A stretch of DNA of 64,000 nt from Sanderia malayensis (Eukaryota; Cnidaria; Scyphozoa; Semaeostomeae; Pelagiidae). Made by a program: the position numbers and the translations under genes. The DNA lies in the NCBI GenBank assembly GCA_013076295.1, contig RQOL01000876.1:6014001-6078000 (forward strand), read 5' to 3'. The notes under the pieces are model-generated. The model saw nothing but the letters and a program-made list of their open reading frames with translations. It ran no database searches and was not told the DNA's origin. Within the stretch, counting starts at the first letter, position 1, and every line of letters starts with the position of its first letter. Positions 23,758 to 34,313 of this stretch are shown here, one piece after another.

Positions 23758-24113
23758 ATACCTTCCGCCTCACCAATGTCATTCTGCCCCTCCACTCAAG
23801 TCGTTTCGTCCCGCCTTTAATCCTATAGCTAGAAAATAAATTCCGGCGCGTATTGCGCGAGAAATCAATCTCTGCGTTTATTAAATATAATAAAAATCCG
23901 TTCACTAGTAATTTAATTGAAGCTTTCCCAAACCAAACCAATCACCTTAGTAAATAATAGAACAAAGCAAGATACTCAACTAGAGATGTGTCACCTGCAA
24001 CTGCAAATGACTGCAAATGTTAATGAGGGCGTTTGTCTCATCCCAATTCAGTTATTGTCCGGTCGTTTGGATGTTTTGCGACAGAAGTTTGGATCAAAGG
24101 ATAGGTCGAGCCC

Positions 24114-24531
24114 AGGAAAGGGCTTTGCGGTTAGCACATAAAGATTACTGAAGCGATTTCGGCTCCCCCTTGGAACAGACTAAATCGGTGCCAATTCATG
24201 TGAGAAACCTGCAGTTGTTAATGACAGAAGTGTATAAGACCAAAACGATTTAAACTCACCTTTCATGAAGGACATTTTTGGGGAACGAAATATCAGCTAC
24301 AGTCTAAAGCATGGCAATGATGCTCAACTTCCAGTAGTGCGTACTACGTCATTTGCAGTTGAGACCATAGCCTACCTTGGAAATAAACTGTGGCAGCTGT
24401 TACCCCAAGAAATAAAACAATCTAAGAACTTGAATATTTTCAAAAAACGTATCAAGTACTGGAAAGGTGACAAATGCAACTGCAGGCTCTGTAAGACACA
24501 TCTTCCGCAAGTTGGTTTCCTAACAGGATAG
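24114..24531 (+). pseudogene. LINE ORF2 C-terminal tail
   Basis: It reads ERALRLAHKDY, a stop, then PIHVRNLQLLMTEVYKTK, a frame change, then FMKDIFGERNISYSLKHGNDAQLP, VETIAYLGNKLWQLLPQEIK and CNCRLCKTHLPQVGFL. This is the region after the RT domain in CR1/jockey-like LINEs, ending in a Cys-rich motif. A 3' untranslated region follows, with an ATG microsatellite at about 24696-24721. An almost identical copy is at 61834-62251. Confidence 0.8.
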
Positions 24532-24861
24532 ATTTTTTACTATCCTTTGTTTTCTAATCAGTATATACATATTGTAAATAAAATTATTTATATTATTATT
24601 ATTTTAAAAATTGGTAGAGTACAGTAGGCCTTAATTAGCCGTAATTTTGCTATTTTTTAATTCTGTGTTTAGTTTACGCCTACTATAAATAAATTAATGA
24701 TGATGATGATGATGATGATGATCACCCACTCAACGCTCTTGGGACAAAGCCACTATGAATGGGTAAACAATTACCATAGAAAATGAGTTGTGAGAAGCGT
24801 TTCGGGGTGTTATAGTTAAATCTGTCCAGTCCATAATATCCATTAACTAGTTGTATTAGTG

Positions 24862-24892
24862 TAGTTTGATGACATCAATTGTCATCAAACTA
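24862..24892. repeat. Perfect 13-base hairpin
   Basis: TAGTTTGATGACA and its complement enclose a 5-base loop. The same hairpin lies in the duplicated copy at 62582-62612. Its role is unknown. Confidence 0.6.
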
Positions 24893-25746
24893 TCACATTC
24901 TCAGCACTCAGCATGAGTAGCCCTGTTTGAGTAGGGTTTTGATCATTACAACAGAGTTAACGTGGGGTACACTTTTTTCAATAAGCAACTGTGCTCTGTG
25001 GGTCCATTATAGAGGGTGCAATATGCATACATCTAAATCGCAAAATATTGGTTAATGGCACTCAAATTTAGGCCAAATTTGCATAAAACCAGGGAAATTC
25101 TCCTATAAATTTGTAAATATTACGCACAGAGAAACAAAAAATAACATCGTTTTCTGCAATAATATTTTTGGTGACAAAAATGTCCGTGTTATTGCTGCGA
25201 AGGTGGCGTCAGTATCCAATTTCAAGCTTGAATTATCCGGCAAAAAATAATTAGGTGCAGGCCTAAAATTCGAATCGTTCACAAATTTTTGCGAGGGGAG
25301 TGTACTATCCCCCACCAATAATGAAGAGCATCCATTGTTACAACCTTCCCTGCTACAAATATATATTGTATGGGGGTATAAACATTTGGAAACAAAAGTA
25401 TGCAGGTCTGAGAGGGAAGTAAAGTTTCTTTACGAAAATACCCCTGATGTGCCTTGCTAATATCATCTTTATTCTAATGTCGCCAGGACAAGATTCAGGA
25501 CAAGATTCAGGACAAGATTTAGATTCGACAAAATTCTATTTTCATTCAATAAATAAGGCATCCAATAGTGAATACACAAAAACCAAACTAAAAATACCTG
25601 TTAGATATATCAATAAGCTTCAATATAAACCAAAAATCCGAATTATATTCCAGGTAATCTTGAAGCATTAACAGCTCGTGTGTTGTGTTGTCAATTTACG
25701 CAACCCCTCAAGACCGTGAACAATGGTCTCAAATCAAATAAATCAC

Positions 25747-26067
25747 TTAAGTTACTGTTAAGGTACTTAAGCTATTGAACAGAAGATTTGCAATATCCAT
25801 CTGCTGTATTGACTGGGTTATGCTTGGAAGTTCTTCGTCAGATGATATACGGAATTCATCTCTGTGTAGCACGATCAGGGCAGTGAGTCGGTCTGATTTT
25901 CGCTCGCGAATAGCTGGATCATTTATGTCAGAAAAGCTTTCAATCTTGCTATGCTGCTGAACACATTCGTCAAAGAGGCTCATCTCCACATCAATCGGTT
26001 TGTGTATGACTGATAGAAATAAGCTGCTGGTTTCCTCGCTAGAATCAGAGTCATATAGACAGGGCAT
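25747..26067 (-). CDS. Unrecognised 106-codon ORF, acidic/serine-rich start
   Basis: The frame begins MPCLYDSDSSEETSS and contains SLFDECVQQHSKIESFSDINDPAIRERKSDRLTALIVLHRDEF. I do not recognise it. The start codon lies at the outer edge of the foldback arm that begins at 26062, so the N terminus may be an artefact of that insertion. An identical ORF is in the duplicated copy at 63467-63787. It could be the last exon of a truncated gene. Confidence 0.25.
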   Translation of the reverse strand: MPCLYDSDSSEETSSLFLSVIHKPIDVEMSLFDECVQQHSKIESFSDINDPAIRERKSDRLTALIVLHRDEFRISSDEELPSITQSIQQMDIANLLFNSLSTLTVT

Positions 26068-28783
26068 ATAGTCTTACAATCTAACAAAGTGCCTAATGTT
26101 TGTTTTCTCGATTGATTCTGATATATATGATGATAAGCTTCAAAATTACCCTTGGTACCTTTCCGAAAATTACCCCAAAGTCACATGACTGATGACGTCA
26201 TTTTTCGGAAAATTTTTGGGCCTAATCGTTCATAACTTTTTTGTTGTTTATCTTAGGTCAAAATAAATTTCTGTTATAGGCTCTTCGTTGGAAGAGCTTT
26301 CGAATGATATATAGTTTTTATATTTTGCCGATATTTATATTTTGGTCACGTGACCTGGTCAATAACTCTAATAATCGCAAAAATTGCAATTCACGCTCAA
26401 ACCACGGCTTCCAATGGAGGAATTTTTATTTATGTAAAAGTACCCCCAAATAGCTGTGGGTACACCTCCATCAGGCCATAGACATGCGGCTGGCGCGATG
26501 ACAAATGTCAGATAATTGAAATTACCGGGTGCGCCAGAACATAATATACACGTTTGAAGAGACATGGTGATGCCAATTTCGGTTTTTGGACATCTAACTT
26601 TACTAGACATTATCTAATGTGTTTTTAAGATACCCCAAGCTTTAAGTTTGCTCTTTGGACAATGCGTTTGAGAAATAAGTCCAACTTTCTGTTGTAAAGA
26701 TGTTGAGAAATAGCTCTGCAAATGTCTCTACTTTTCCTTGTGCACCCGGTGTATGCCTATAAATGTGCGAAATTTCAGTATATCACTTTTATTTATCTCC
26801 GTCAAAAGAATTTCACGTTCATGGCATGTAGTCGTTATCTGAAGAAGTGATCAATTGACTGTCTGTTGTAGAAAAGTTGCTTTGCCACCCCGATAACCTC
26901 TCATTATCAGTGGTGGTAGATACATGTCCAGCTTTGAACGCAGTAGATTCCTCGCTCGGCATGTCAGAAAGGCATATTGACTATCGATTTTTTTTCGCCG
27001 TGGTGGTATATTGAGGCATCTGGCTCTGTATGGCAGATTGACTCTTCAGTAGCTTGGTCGGCTTTCCTGTATTTCTTCTTATATCATATATCGTAGAAAG
27101 GCTTGTCAGGTTTGTCAGGTTTGTCAGCGAGAAAATGTTTGTCAGGTGCTTCCTCAGTTGCGCGCAATAAATGGCGGCGACACGACAGCATATAAATTAA
27201 ATGTCGGAAAAATTAGAATTTTTAAGAAAATTGCAAAGAATAAAAAATTTCTAAAATTAATTGAAAACTTAGGCAAATCAAAAGACTTTGCGAAAGCGTC
27301 GTTGGTGCAAAGCAATTCAAGCAAGACATTATGTACAGTGGGGAAGAAAACGAAAGCCATGTTGAGAATTCATGCAGTTAAGAATTCTAAAATTTTACAT
27401 CATTCCAATCCTTACATATGGTTCCGAGTGCTGGACAGTATCTTCTACGGTGAGGAAACGAATCGAAGCTTCAGAAATGTGGTTTATTAGACGAATGCTA
27501 ATAATATCCTGGACATGACATGTCAGCAATGAGGAAACACTGCAGATAGCAAAAACGCAAAGATCGTTGTGGAAAGACATTACACAAAGGAAAAGAAAGT
27601 TTATAGGTCATGTGATACGGAAAGAAGAGTTGGAACAAATTGTATTGACAGGAAAGATTCAAGGCAAGAAAGCGAGAGGAAGGCAGAGAAAAATGATGTT
27701 ACCATCCACGGCAAAGATTATATGAGGACAACAAATGACATTCTACATGCGGCAAAATATCGAAGAAAAAAGGAAGACCATGACCATTTACGCCCATGAT
27801 GGTCATGGTACCTAGAGAGAGACACATGCAGTGCTCCTCGTAGCTTCGATGCTTAGACGCACAGGTACCTCGATTAGCCGACCAAGCTACTGAAGAGTCA
27901 ATCTGCCATACAGAGCCAGATGCCTCAATATACCACAACGGCGAAAAAAATCGATAGTCAATATTCCTTTCTGATATGCCGAGCGAGGAATCTAAAAGGT
28001 GATATACTGAAATTTCGCACAACTGAATTTATAACTTCAAAGTTTTGTTACGCTTTTTCAAATATATGTTATCTTAGCATTGTAGGCATATACCGGGTGC
28101 ACCCAGGAAAAGTAGAGACATTTGCAGAGCTATTTCTCAACATCTTTACAACAGAAAGTTGGACTTACTTCTCAAAAAGCATTGTCCAAAGAGCAAACTT
28201 AAAGCTTGGGGTACCTTAAAAACACATTAGATAATGTCTAGTGAAGTTAGATGTCCAAAAACCGAAATTGGTATTACCATGTCTCTTCAAACGTGTATAT
28301 CATTTTCTGGCGCACCCGGTAATTTCAATTATCTGACATTTGTCATCGCGCCAGCCGCATGTCTATGGCCTGATGGAGGTGTACCCACAACTATTTGGGG
28401 GCACTTTGACGTAAATAAAAATTCCTCCATTGGAATCCGTGGTTTGAGCGTAAATTGCAATTTTTGCGATTTTTAGAGTTATTGACCAGGTCACGTGACC
28501 AAAATATAAATATCGGCAAAATATAAAAAACTATATATCATTCGAAAGCTCTTCCAACGTAGAGCCTATAACAGAACTTTATTTTGACCTAAGATAAACA
28601 ACAAAAAAGTTATGAACGATTAGGCCCAAAAATTTTTCGGAAAATGACGTCATCAGTCATGTGACTTTGGGGTAATTTTCGGAAAGGTACCAAGTGTAAT
28701 TTTGAAGCTTACCATCATATCTATCAGAATCAAGCGAGAAAACAAACATTAGGCACTTTGTTAGATTGTTAGACTATATGCCC
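26062..28783. mobile_element. Foldback element with ~0.9-1 kb inverted arms
   Basis: The left arm (26062 to about 27053) and right arm (about 27883 to 28783) are inverted copies beginning GGGCATATAGTCT. Matching blocks include the CACATGACTGATGACGTCA region, CCTGATGGAGGTGTACCCA and CTGTATGGCAGATTGACTC. Arms differ by indels between 26760 and 26940. An 80-codon frame (GAPGNFNYLTFVIAPAACLWPDGGVP) is preserved in both arms (26610 to 26368 minus; 28234-28476 plus). I do not know whether it is translated. The middle holds a LINE tail. No target duplication is evident. Confidence 0.75.
27385..27740 (+). pseudogene. LINE ORF2 C-terminal tail inside the foldback element
   Basis: One frame reads PILTYGSECWTVSSTVRKRIEASEMWFIRRMLIISWT, a stop, HVSNEETLQIAKTQRSLWKDITQRKRKFIGHVIR and then TGKIQGKKARGRQR. 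This is the conserved post-RT tail of a large LINE group (YGSE.W, RRML..SWTD.VSNE, F.GH..R, GKI.G.R.RGRQ). It has one nonsense codon and no RT core. It lies between the inverted arms, so it is captured cargo or a LINE hit. Confidence 0.8.
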
Positions 28784-28829
28784 CGTCTAATAACTCGGCA
28801 GTTTATCTTTTCGTAGCAATTGCCCTATT

Positions 28830-29271
28830 TGCTCCCAGATATTGCAACTCTCTATCTTGTAGCGGCTGGTTTACCAACACGTGACTGTGAAAACCCCAAA
28901 GGAATGCGCTGCTTCACATGCAATTCAACAAACTTGTTACTTATAAGGCGAAGTTTTTTGCTGACAAACGTGGAGCTTTCTCGGATTTGCGGCATCGCTT
29001 CTCGGCTTTTGGCAGCTATCCAGAAGCGCAGCTACTTCAGTTCGTCTACACCAACGACGCCACATTTGCCTGCTTTCATGAACCTGTAAGCATTTAGACA
29101 TGTAAATATGCCACAGCTGACATTATCGCATTGTCTCTCGATTTCATCCGTGGACACTAAGGTAAACCTGTTGGCCAAATCTGCAAGTTTAGTCTTCAGA
29201 TGGAAAGACCATATCAGAGACAGACGAATCATGAAGGCCTCTCGCACTTCAGAAGTGTCGCCAGGCAACAA
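28830..29271 (-). pseudogene. Ulp1/C48-type cysteine protease fragment (transposon-derived)
   Basis: The minus strand reads SLIWSFHLKTKLADLANRF, then RQCDNVSCGIFTCLNAYRFMKAGK. Q-x-D-x-x-S-C-G-x-F is the catalytic-cysteine box of Ulp1-type SUMO proteases. A following frame (LRFWIAAKSREAMPQI) could be the C terminus. The histidine and aspartate boxes are not visible. Such domains are often carried by cnidarian DNA transposons. Short match, modest confidence. Confidence 0.4.
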
Positions 29272-29307
29272 TGAATCCGCATATACTACCAGATTTAGCT
29301 GGGGAAA

Positions 29308-29332
29308 TTATTATTATTATTATTATTAATTC
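29308..29332. repeat. ATT microsatellite
   Basis: About eight ATT units occur in a row, followed by an AT-rich stretch up to the DIRS start at 29550. Confidence 0.8.
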
Positions 29333-30000
29333 TTTAATTTAAAGTTGGCTGTTTACAATAGCTAAAAAGAAAAGCTAATTAAGGCCAACTATCTACAAAA
29401 AATATTTACAATATAAAAAGAAATATAAATTAATTACAATTTATAAAAACCCTAATTGATATATAAATATTTTTGCAAAACCTACAGTTACAATGCTGGC
29501 ATTTTGTGGATTTTAGATGTTTCTTGAAAACCCTTAGGGAGACTGAGGTTTTAATTGTCAATTCCTGCCTGTCATGAATTGTGGTTAATAATTTTGCAGC
29601 CAGATAAATTAATTAACGTTTAGGTGACAAGAAGCCAAATCAATGGCGGGGCGCCACTATCTATTCGAAAAGGACTTAACATGTTATAGCATAGGAACGC
29701 GAAGACGGCGTACGTCAATTCCCCTTAACCAATAAGAATACCGCAAACACACTCATGACTAACACCTAGCATTCAGAACAAATCATCTGTTTTCTAATTC
29801 TCCCCTCACTCGAATTGTGTGCGCCGTGCTAGAGACACACGAATTCAATTTCTGATTCAAGACAACAATTTTACAAACTTCGAACGTCCAGATCATTATT
29901 TACCGTCAGTTCATTACTACGAACGTCCAGTGGCTACCATTCCGAAAGCAAGTGTCGGAAAAGAACACGCAGTCGTCGAGATACCACTATCGCTTCGACC

Positions 30001-30714
30001 ATGGCTTCAACCCCTACTGCCCGTAACGAGCCATCAGAACCTTCCTCGTCAGCAGCAACTACGGAATCAACCTCTCAGCTGTCAGAAGACAACATGCAGC
30101 AAATCCGAGCAATCGTGGAGGAATCGATGGAAGCAAGTCTGTCCAGAGTCGCGCGGGAAGCAGCTCAAGCCGCTGTTGAGCTGACACTGGCCAACAGATC
30201 CATTCCACCAACCGCACCCGAGAACACCGTCATAACACAGCCGTCCATAGACGAGTTTGAACGCCTGGGAAGAGCCTCAATCCCCATCAACGGCAATCAG
30301 CACCGAGCTCAAGCCATCGATGGAGGTTTTACGCCAGAAATTCCAAATGCTTACGTCCGAAGCATTCAAGGGGGTGAGTTTTTTGAGATTTCTAAACTGC
30401 TCCCTGAAAATTTGTACCAACTGGACAATTCCTCTCTCGATTATAACAACGTCTCTTTATCTATGGGCCCCAACTCCGAACTCCGGTTAACAAAACGCAG
30501 TAGCGTGAAACGAATTGAAAACATATCTGAATGGACATCAGCTTTTCTTGCATATGTGAAACTGGTTGTCGACAAATTTCCTGCCTGTGCCAGAGAGCTT
30601 CTCGAATATATCGATATTATTCGGTATGCGGCAAAATATCACACGTCCCTGGCCTGGCTTTTATATGACCATAAGTTTCGCTACAAAGCGGCCAATGATA
30701 AATCTCTCCACTGA
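30001..30714 (+). CDS. DIRS gag-like protein
   Basis: The 237-residue frame has a Ser/Thr-rich start (residues 1-25), a helical stretch SEDNMQQIRAIVEESMEASLSRVAREAAQAAVELTL, then PNAYVRSIQGGEFFEISKLLPENLYQLD and a globular C-terminal part (RIENISEWTSAFLAYVKLVVDKFP). The copy A start codon is ATT here, so translation would begin at 30001 or the gene is damaged at its start. By position it is the nucleocapsid-type structural protein. It is the least damaged gene of this copy. Confidence 0.65.
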   Translation: MASTPTARNEPSEPSSSAATTESTSQLSEDNMQQIRAIVEESMEASLSRVAREAAQAAVELTLANRSIPPTAPENTVITQPSIDEFERLGRASIPINGNQHRAQAIDGGFTPEIPNAYVRSIQGGEFFEISKLLPENLYQLDNSSLDYNNVSLSMGPNSELRLTKRSSVKRIENISEWTSAFLAYVKLVVDKFPACARELLEYIDIIRYAAKYHTSLAWLLYDHKFRYKAANDKSLH

Positions 30715-30731
30715 TTGATCAAGAACTTTGG

Positions 30732-31094
30732 ATGAGAATTTTTACCGTCAAACAGTCTCAGCTGATGAGGGACTGTACACTTTTTAACAATGGACCCGTA
30801 TCTTTTAACTCCGGAGTTGGGGCAAAACGGGACGCAACATGCCACAATTTCAACCGAGGTGCCCCGTGCCTAGCTCAGCCATGCCCCTACCTGCATAAAT
30901 GTAACAGGACCGAATGTGGCGGATCTCACCCCCGTATTGCCTGCTCAAACGATCCAGCACCTTCAATCCAACCTGTCCCCAAGCCTCATACCATTCAGAT
31001 AAACAACCCACCAGACGCCCACACCAAAATAACTTTTCTACTTCTGAGTATGTCGGTAATTTTGATTTTAATGTTGTTAAAACACCTATATTGA
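30732..31094 (+). pseudogene. DIRS gag zinc-knuckle region
   Basis: After a stop and frame change the gag continues FNSGVGAKRDATCHNFNRGAPCLAQPCPYLHKCNRTECGGSHPRIAC. The Cys/His spacing (C-N-F-N-x-G-x-x-C-x4-C-x2-H-x-C) is the nucleic-acid-binding knuckle of DIRS/Ngaro gags. A frameshift near 31015 then leads into the pre-RT linker. Confidence 0.7.
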
Positions 31095-31221
31095 TCGATA
31101 GTTTGTATGATTCGCTTTCTGGCCACCCAGACCCCCGGTCTGTAGATGACTTATGTAATCAGCTTCGCTATGGAGCTCGTGTTGGTTACGAGGGACCCCG
31201 CGTTTCTAAGATCTCTCGAAC

Positions 31222-32674
31222 TTGCCTACTGCCTTTGAACACCCCGATATTGTCTCAAAAAACCTCGAGCAGGAAGTCTTGCTAGGCCGCACAAGTGGCC
31301 CCTTTTCTGCCCCCCCCATTTTCGAACTTTCAAGTTTCGCCTATCGGCTCGTGCCTAAGAAAAACTCGGATAAATTTCGCACTATTTTTCACCTATCTAC
31401 CCCCGATCTGGTAGCTCTATTATTCAAATATCGACAAAGAATCTTTCTCTATGACCTACGTCACTATTGACGATGCCATCTCTGCTCTGCGTTCTCTTGG
31501 CCAGGGCTCTTACATGGCTAAGACTGACATAGAGGCTGCTTTTCGACAAATTCCGGTCCACCCGGAGATTGGGAACTCCTTGGTATGAAATGGAAAGGAA
31601 AATACTATTTCGACAAAGTTCTACCCTTCGGCCTTCGAAGTGCCCCGTTCATTTTCAACCACCTTCCGGACGCCCTGGAATGGATTTTAACAAATAAATG
31701 CGGCATTTCATTTGTTATTCACCTTTAGATGATTTCTTGATCATTGAACCAGCTTCTTCACAAGGGGACGCCAAATCCAACTGTCAAATCAGTCTGTCCA
31801 GTATGCTAACGGCTTTTCGAAATCTCGGCGTCCCCCTAGCCCACCACAAAACACAAGGGCCTTCCACGGTCCTCGAATTTCTAGGGATTATATTGGATTC
31901 TAATATCATGCAAGCCCGCCTCCCCGATGATAAGATATCTCGCCTTCGTCACGAACTTAATCTTTGGAGATCTAAGCGCACCGCTACTCTCAAACAATTA
32001 CAATCTTGATCGGTCTGCTTAATTTTGCGTGCAAGGTTATTCCCCCGGTCGCGTGTTTCTACAACGTATTATCAACCTTACGGTTGGTGTTTCGCAAAAC
32101 CATCATCACATTCGACTTAATCAGGAGTTCTACAAAGACATTGAGATGTGGCAAGTATTTATCCACTCATGGAACGGGGAATACTTCTTTTTAAACATTC
32201 CTGGGAGGACTCAAACGCCCTGCATTTGTTTACAGATGCATCTGGTTCCCACGGATACAGGGGTTTCTATCAGACACATTGGTTTCAAGGCCAATGGCGT
32301 TCCCACCAAAGCTTAGATTCCCCCGGGATTAGTATAGCTTGGCAGGAGTTCTTTGCAATTCTCGTCGCTGTACTCTTTGGAGTAACTCGTGGCACTGTAA
32401 GCGAATTATACTGAACTGCGACAATGAAGCTGTTGTCCATGTCATTAACACAAAAAGGTCTAAGTGTCCTAAGATAATGGAACTCTTGCGTAGACTGACC
32501 CTGCTGACCTTAAAAAATAATTTCTATATCAAATCTCGACACGTCGCAGGCTGCAAGAACAACATCGCTGATGCATTATCTCGTTTTCAGGTGCATCGAT
32601 TTCGCCGACTTGCCCCCTGGGCTGATCAATTTCCGGAGAAGCTCCCCCGGATGTCTTACATCTTTGAACGCTGA
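31222..32674 (+). pseudogene. DIRS RT-RNase H, multiple frameshifts
   Basis: RT pieces are YRLVPKKNSDKFRTIFHLSTP, MAKTDIEAAFRQIPVHPEIG, FGLRSAPFIF-type sequence near 31640, HLDDFLII near 31722 and LTAFRNLGVPLAHHKTQGPS to NFACKVIPP. RNase H follows as LHLFTDASGSHGYRGFYQ and LNCDNEAVVHVINTKRSK. It ends with SRHVAGCKNNIADALSRFQ, the conserved RNase H tail of this group. At least five frame changes make it inactive. Confidence 0.8.
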
Positions 32675-32683
32675 CCTGAATCG

Positions 32684-33600
32684 CTATCTGCACGGTCCTT
32701 GGCAACCAATACAAAGCAGTCTTACACATCCGGTGAAAAACAATTTTTAATTTCTGTTTTGGTTTTAAACTTCACGAATCAGGCCCTATCCTTCCATCCA
32801 ACGAAGCCACCCTCTGTTATTTTGCCGTCTTTCTCACCAAAACGGTCAAATACGTTACTATTAAAAGCTACCTGTTTGCCGTAAAACATCTTCATCTCCA
32901 AAACAATTTTAATCTAGATCTTCAAAAATGCATACGGCTACAATACATACTGCGAGGGATTAAGCGTTCGCAAGGGCAGAAAAATAACATCCGACGCCCA
33001 ATAACGGCAAAACACCTAAACCTATTTTTTGAACTTCTTTGTCCGTATACAACAAGGCATTTTGATAGCATCATGCTATGGGCCGCGATGTGTTTGGCCT
33101 TCTTCGTTTCCTCCGCATAAGTGAATTTACGTCTGGACAACGATTTAAGACAAACATTGTCATCTGTCTCACTCTGATATCAAGTTGTTACCAAACGCAC
33201 ACAACCCACTCATCTCCGGATGGACGTGAAATCATCAAAAACTGATCCGTTTCGACAGGGGGTTTCCCTTGTCATCGGAGCCACCAATAATTCTCTCTGT
33301 GCAGTCAAGGCTCTGCAATGCTACCTGGAACTATCCCTTCACCTCTGGCCCTCTCTTTCGCTACCGTTCTGGGCAACCCCTTCAAGAGACACATTCACCA
33401 AAGACGTACGTAACTTACTCTCCCACGGCTTTTCCTCATCCGAGTTCGCTGGACAGCTTCCGCATAGGTGCAGCTACGTCAGCCGCAGCGGCAAAATGCC
33501 GTCTTGGTTGATCAAAACCCTCGGCCGTTGGACTTCTGATTGCTACGAACGATATGTTAGAACCCTGAGACCGTCTTGCTCGAGGCATCCAAAAATCTAA
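32684..33600 (+). pseudogene. DIRS tyrosine recombinase, frameshifted
   Basis: Early parts lie in several frames (FHPTKPPSVILPSF, AKHLNLFFELLCPYTTRHFDSIMLWAAMCLAFF). The catalytic part has KSSKTDPFRQGV, then FRIGAAT in a neighbouring frame (the arginine box), then LIKTLGRWTSDCYERYVRT, which holds the nucleophilic tyrosine. The enzyme would insert the circular cDNA. Frameshifts between boxes inactivate it. Confidence 0.8.
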
Positions 33601-33972
33601 GTAGAACTGATAATTTATAATACACTTACTACACTTTACGCTACCTTATACTTTCCCTGTTGTAATTTTTTGTTTCGTCTATGGGGATTACGCGGAGCGT
33701 AATTTGTGGCAGCAAGTGCTCGCTCAATCCTTAGCTCTCACTTTTCATAGACTCACAAATTACACTTTACAAAGGGGGCTCAGATATTGAATATAAGACC
33801 CCCGCGTAGGGCCTGATGAGACGCTTGCTGCCATGAACCATTTCCGCGTACTCCCACATATAACTTGTGTTGTTTTTCTTGTATTCTGTCTCCACTGCCA
33901 AATGCTAAAGATAAGTTCGCTTCCAACTACACTTGGGGCAGAAAAAGGATTAATTGATGATGATAATTTTGC

Positions 33973-34312
33973 CTATAATCTTTGACCCATAAATCTTACA
34001 GTATCTGTACCATAATTTGTTGTTTTCACTTTTGGTAGAATTAAATTGCTCGGGCATCTCAATTGATATGGCAATGTCTTTTCCTCAAAGATTTCATTCA
34101 TGAAAGTAGGATTCAAACCATTCCTTGTTTTGTAAATTTCCACCATTACCAACTGTATATTTTTCTGTTGAATAGACACCGAATTAGCATTTTTCAGCAA
34201 TTGCTCGAAATCAGAATTGTTATCTTTGTATGCGATTCAGAGGGCTCTTTCCTGTATCTTGTTTATTTTGTGTTCAATAGTTCTGTCATGGAACATCCAT
34301 GTCAATGGAAAG
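33973..34312 (-). pseudogene. LINE ORF2 C-terminal fragment
   Basis: The minus strand reads WMFHDRTIEHKINKIQERAL, a nonsense codon, IAYKDNNSDFEQLLKNANSVSIQQKNIQLVMVEIYKTRNGLNPTFMNEIF and PKVKTTNYGTDTVRFMG. It is the same LINE tail type as at 24114, another subfamily. It is cut off at the DIRS border (33956) and overlaps the end of the USP-like ORF in another frame. Confidence 0.8.
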
Positions 34313-34313
34313 A

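Larger units (their letters stand above)
21542..25304. mobile_element. Composite Tc1-like element filled with other insertions
   Basis: The left end TACACTCCCCTCGCAAAAGT at 21542 and the complementary right end ending at 25304 form inverted repeats of about 30 bases with one or two mismatches, with TA at the tips. Tc1-family transposase coding lies inside on the minus strand. At 3.76 kb it is over twice the usual Tc1 length. The excess is nested sequence: a piece matching the Tigger 5' region, a MITE at 22620-23377 and a LINE tail at 24114-24531. The right part from 23830 onward is duplicated at 61550. Confidence 0.65.
29550..33956 (+). mobile_element. DIRS-type retroelement, copy C (longest, decayed)
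   Basis: In order are a 5' leader, gag (30001), a zinc-knuckle ORF (30732), RT, RNase H, a tyrosine recombinase ending at 33600 and a 3' terminal region to GGATTAATTG at 33956. There is no integrase or protease; the recombinase replaces integrase, as in DIRS elements. All enzymatic ORFs carry frameshifts. The 3' terminal region (about 33605-33956) is shared with copies A and B. Confidence 0.9.

Noticed and set aside
25487..25522. Three tandem copies of a 12-base GACAAGATTCAG phrase as a CRISPR-like or functional repeat
   Set aside because: Contiguous without spacers; an ordinary minisatellite, also copied at 63207.
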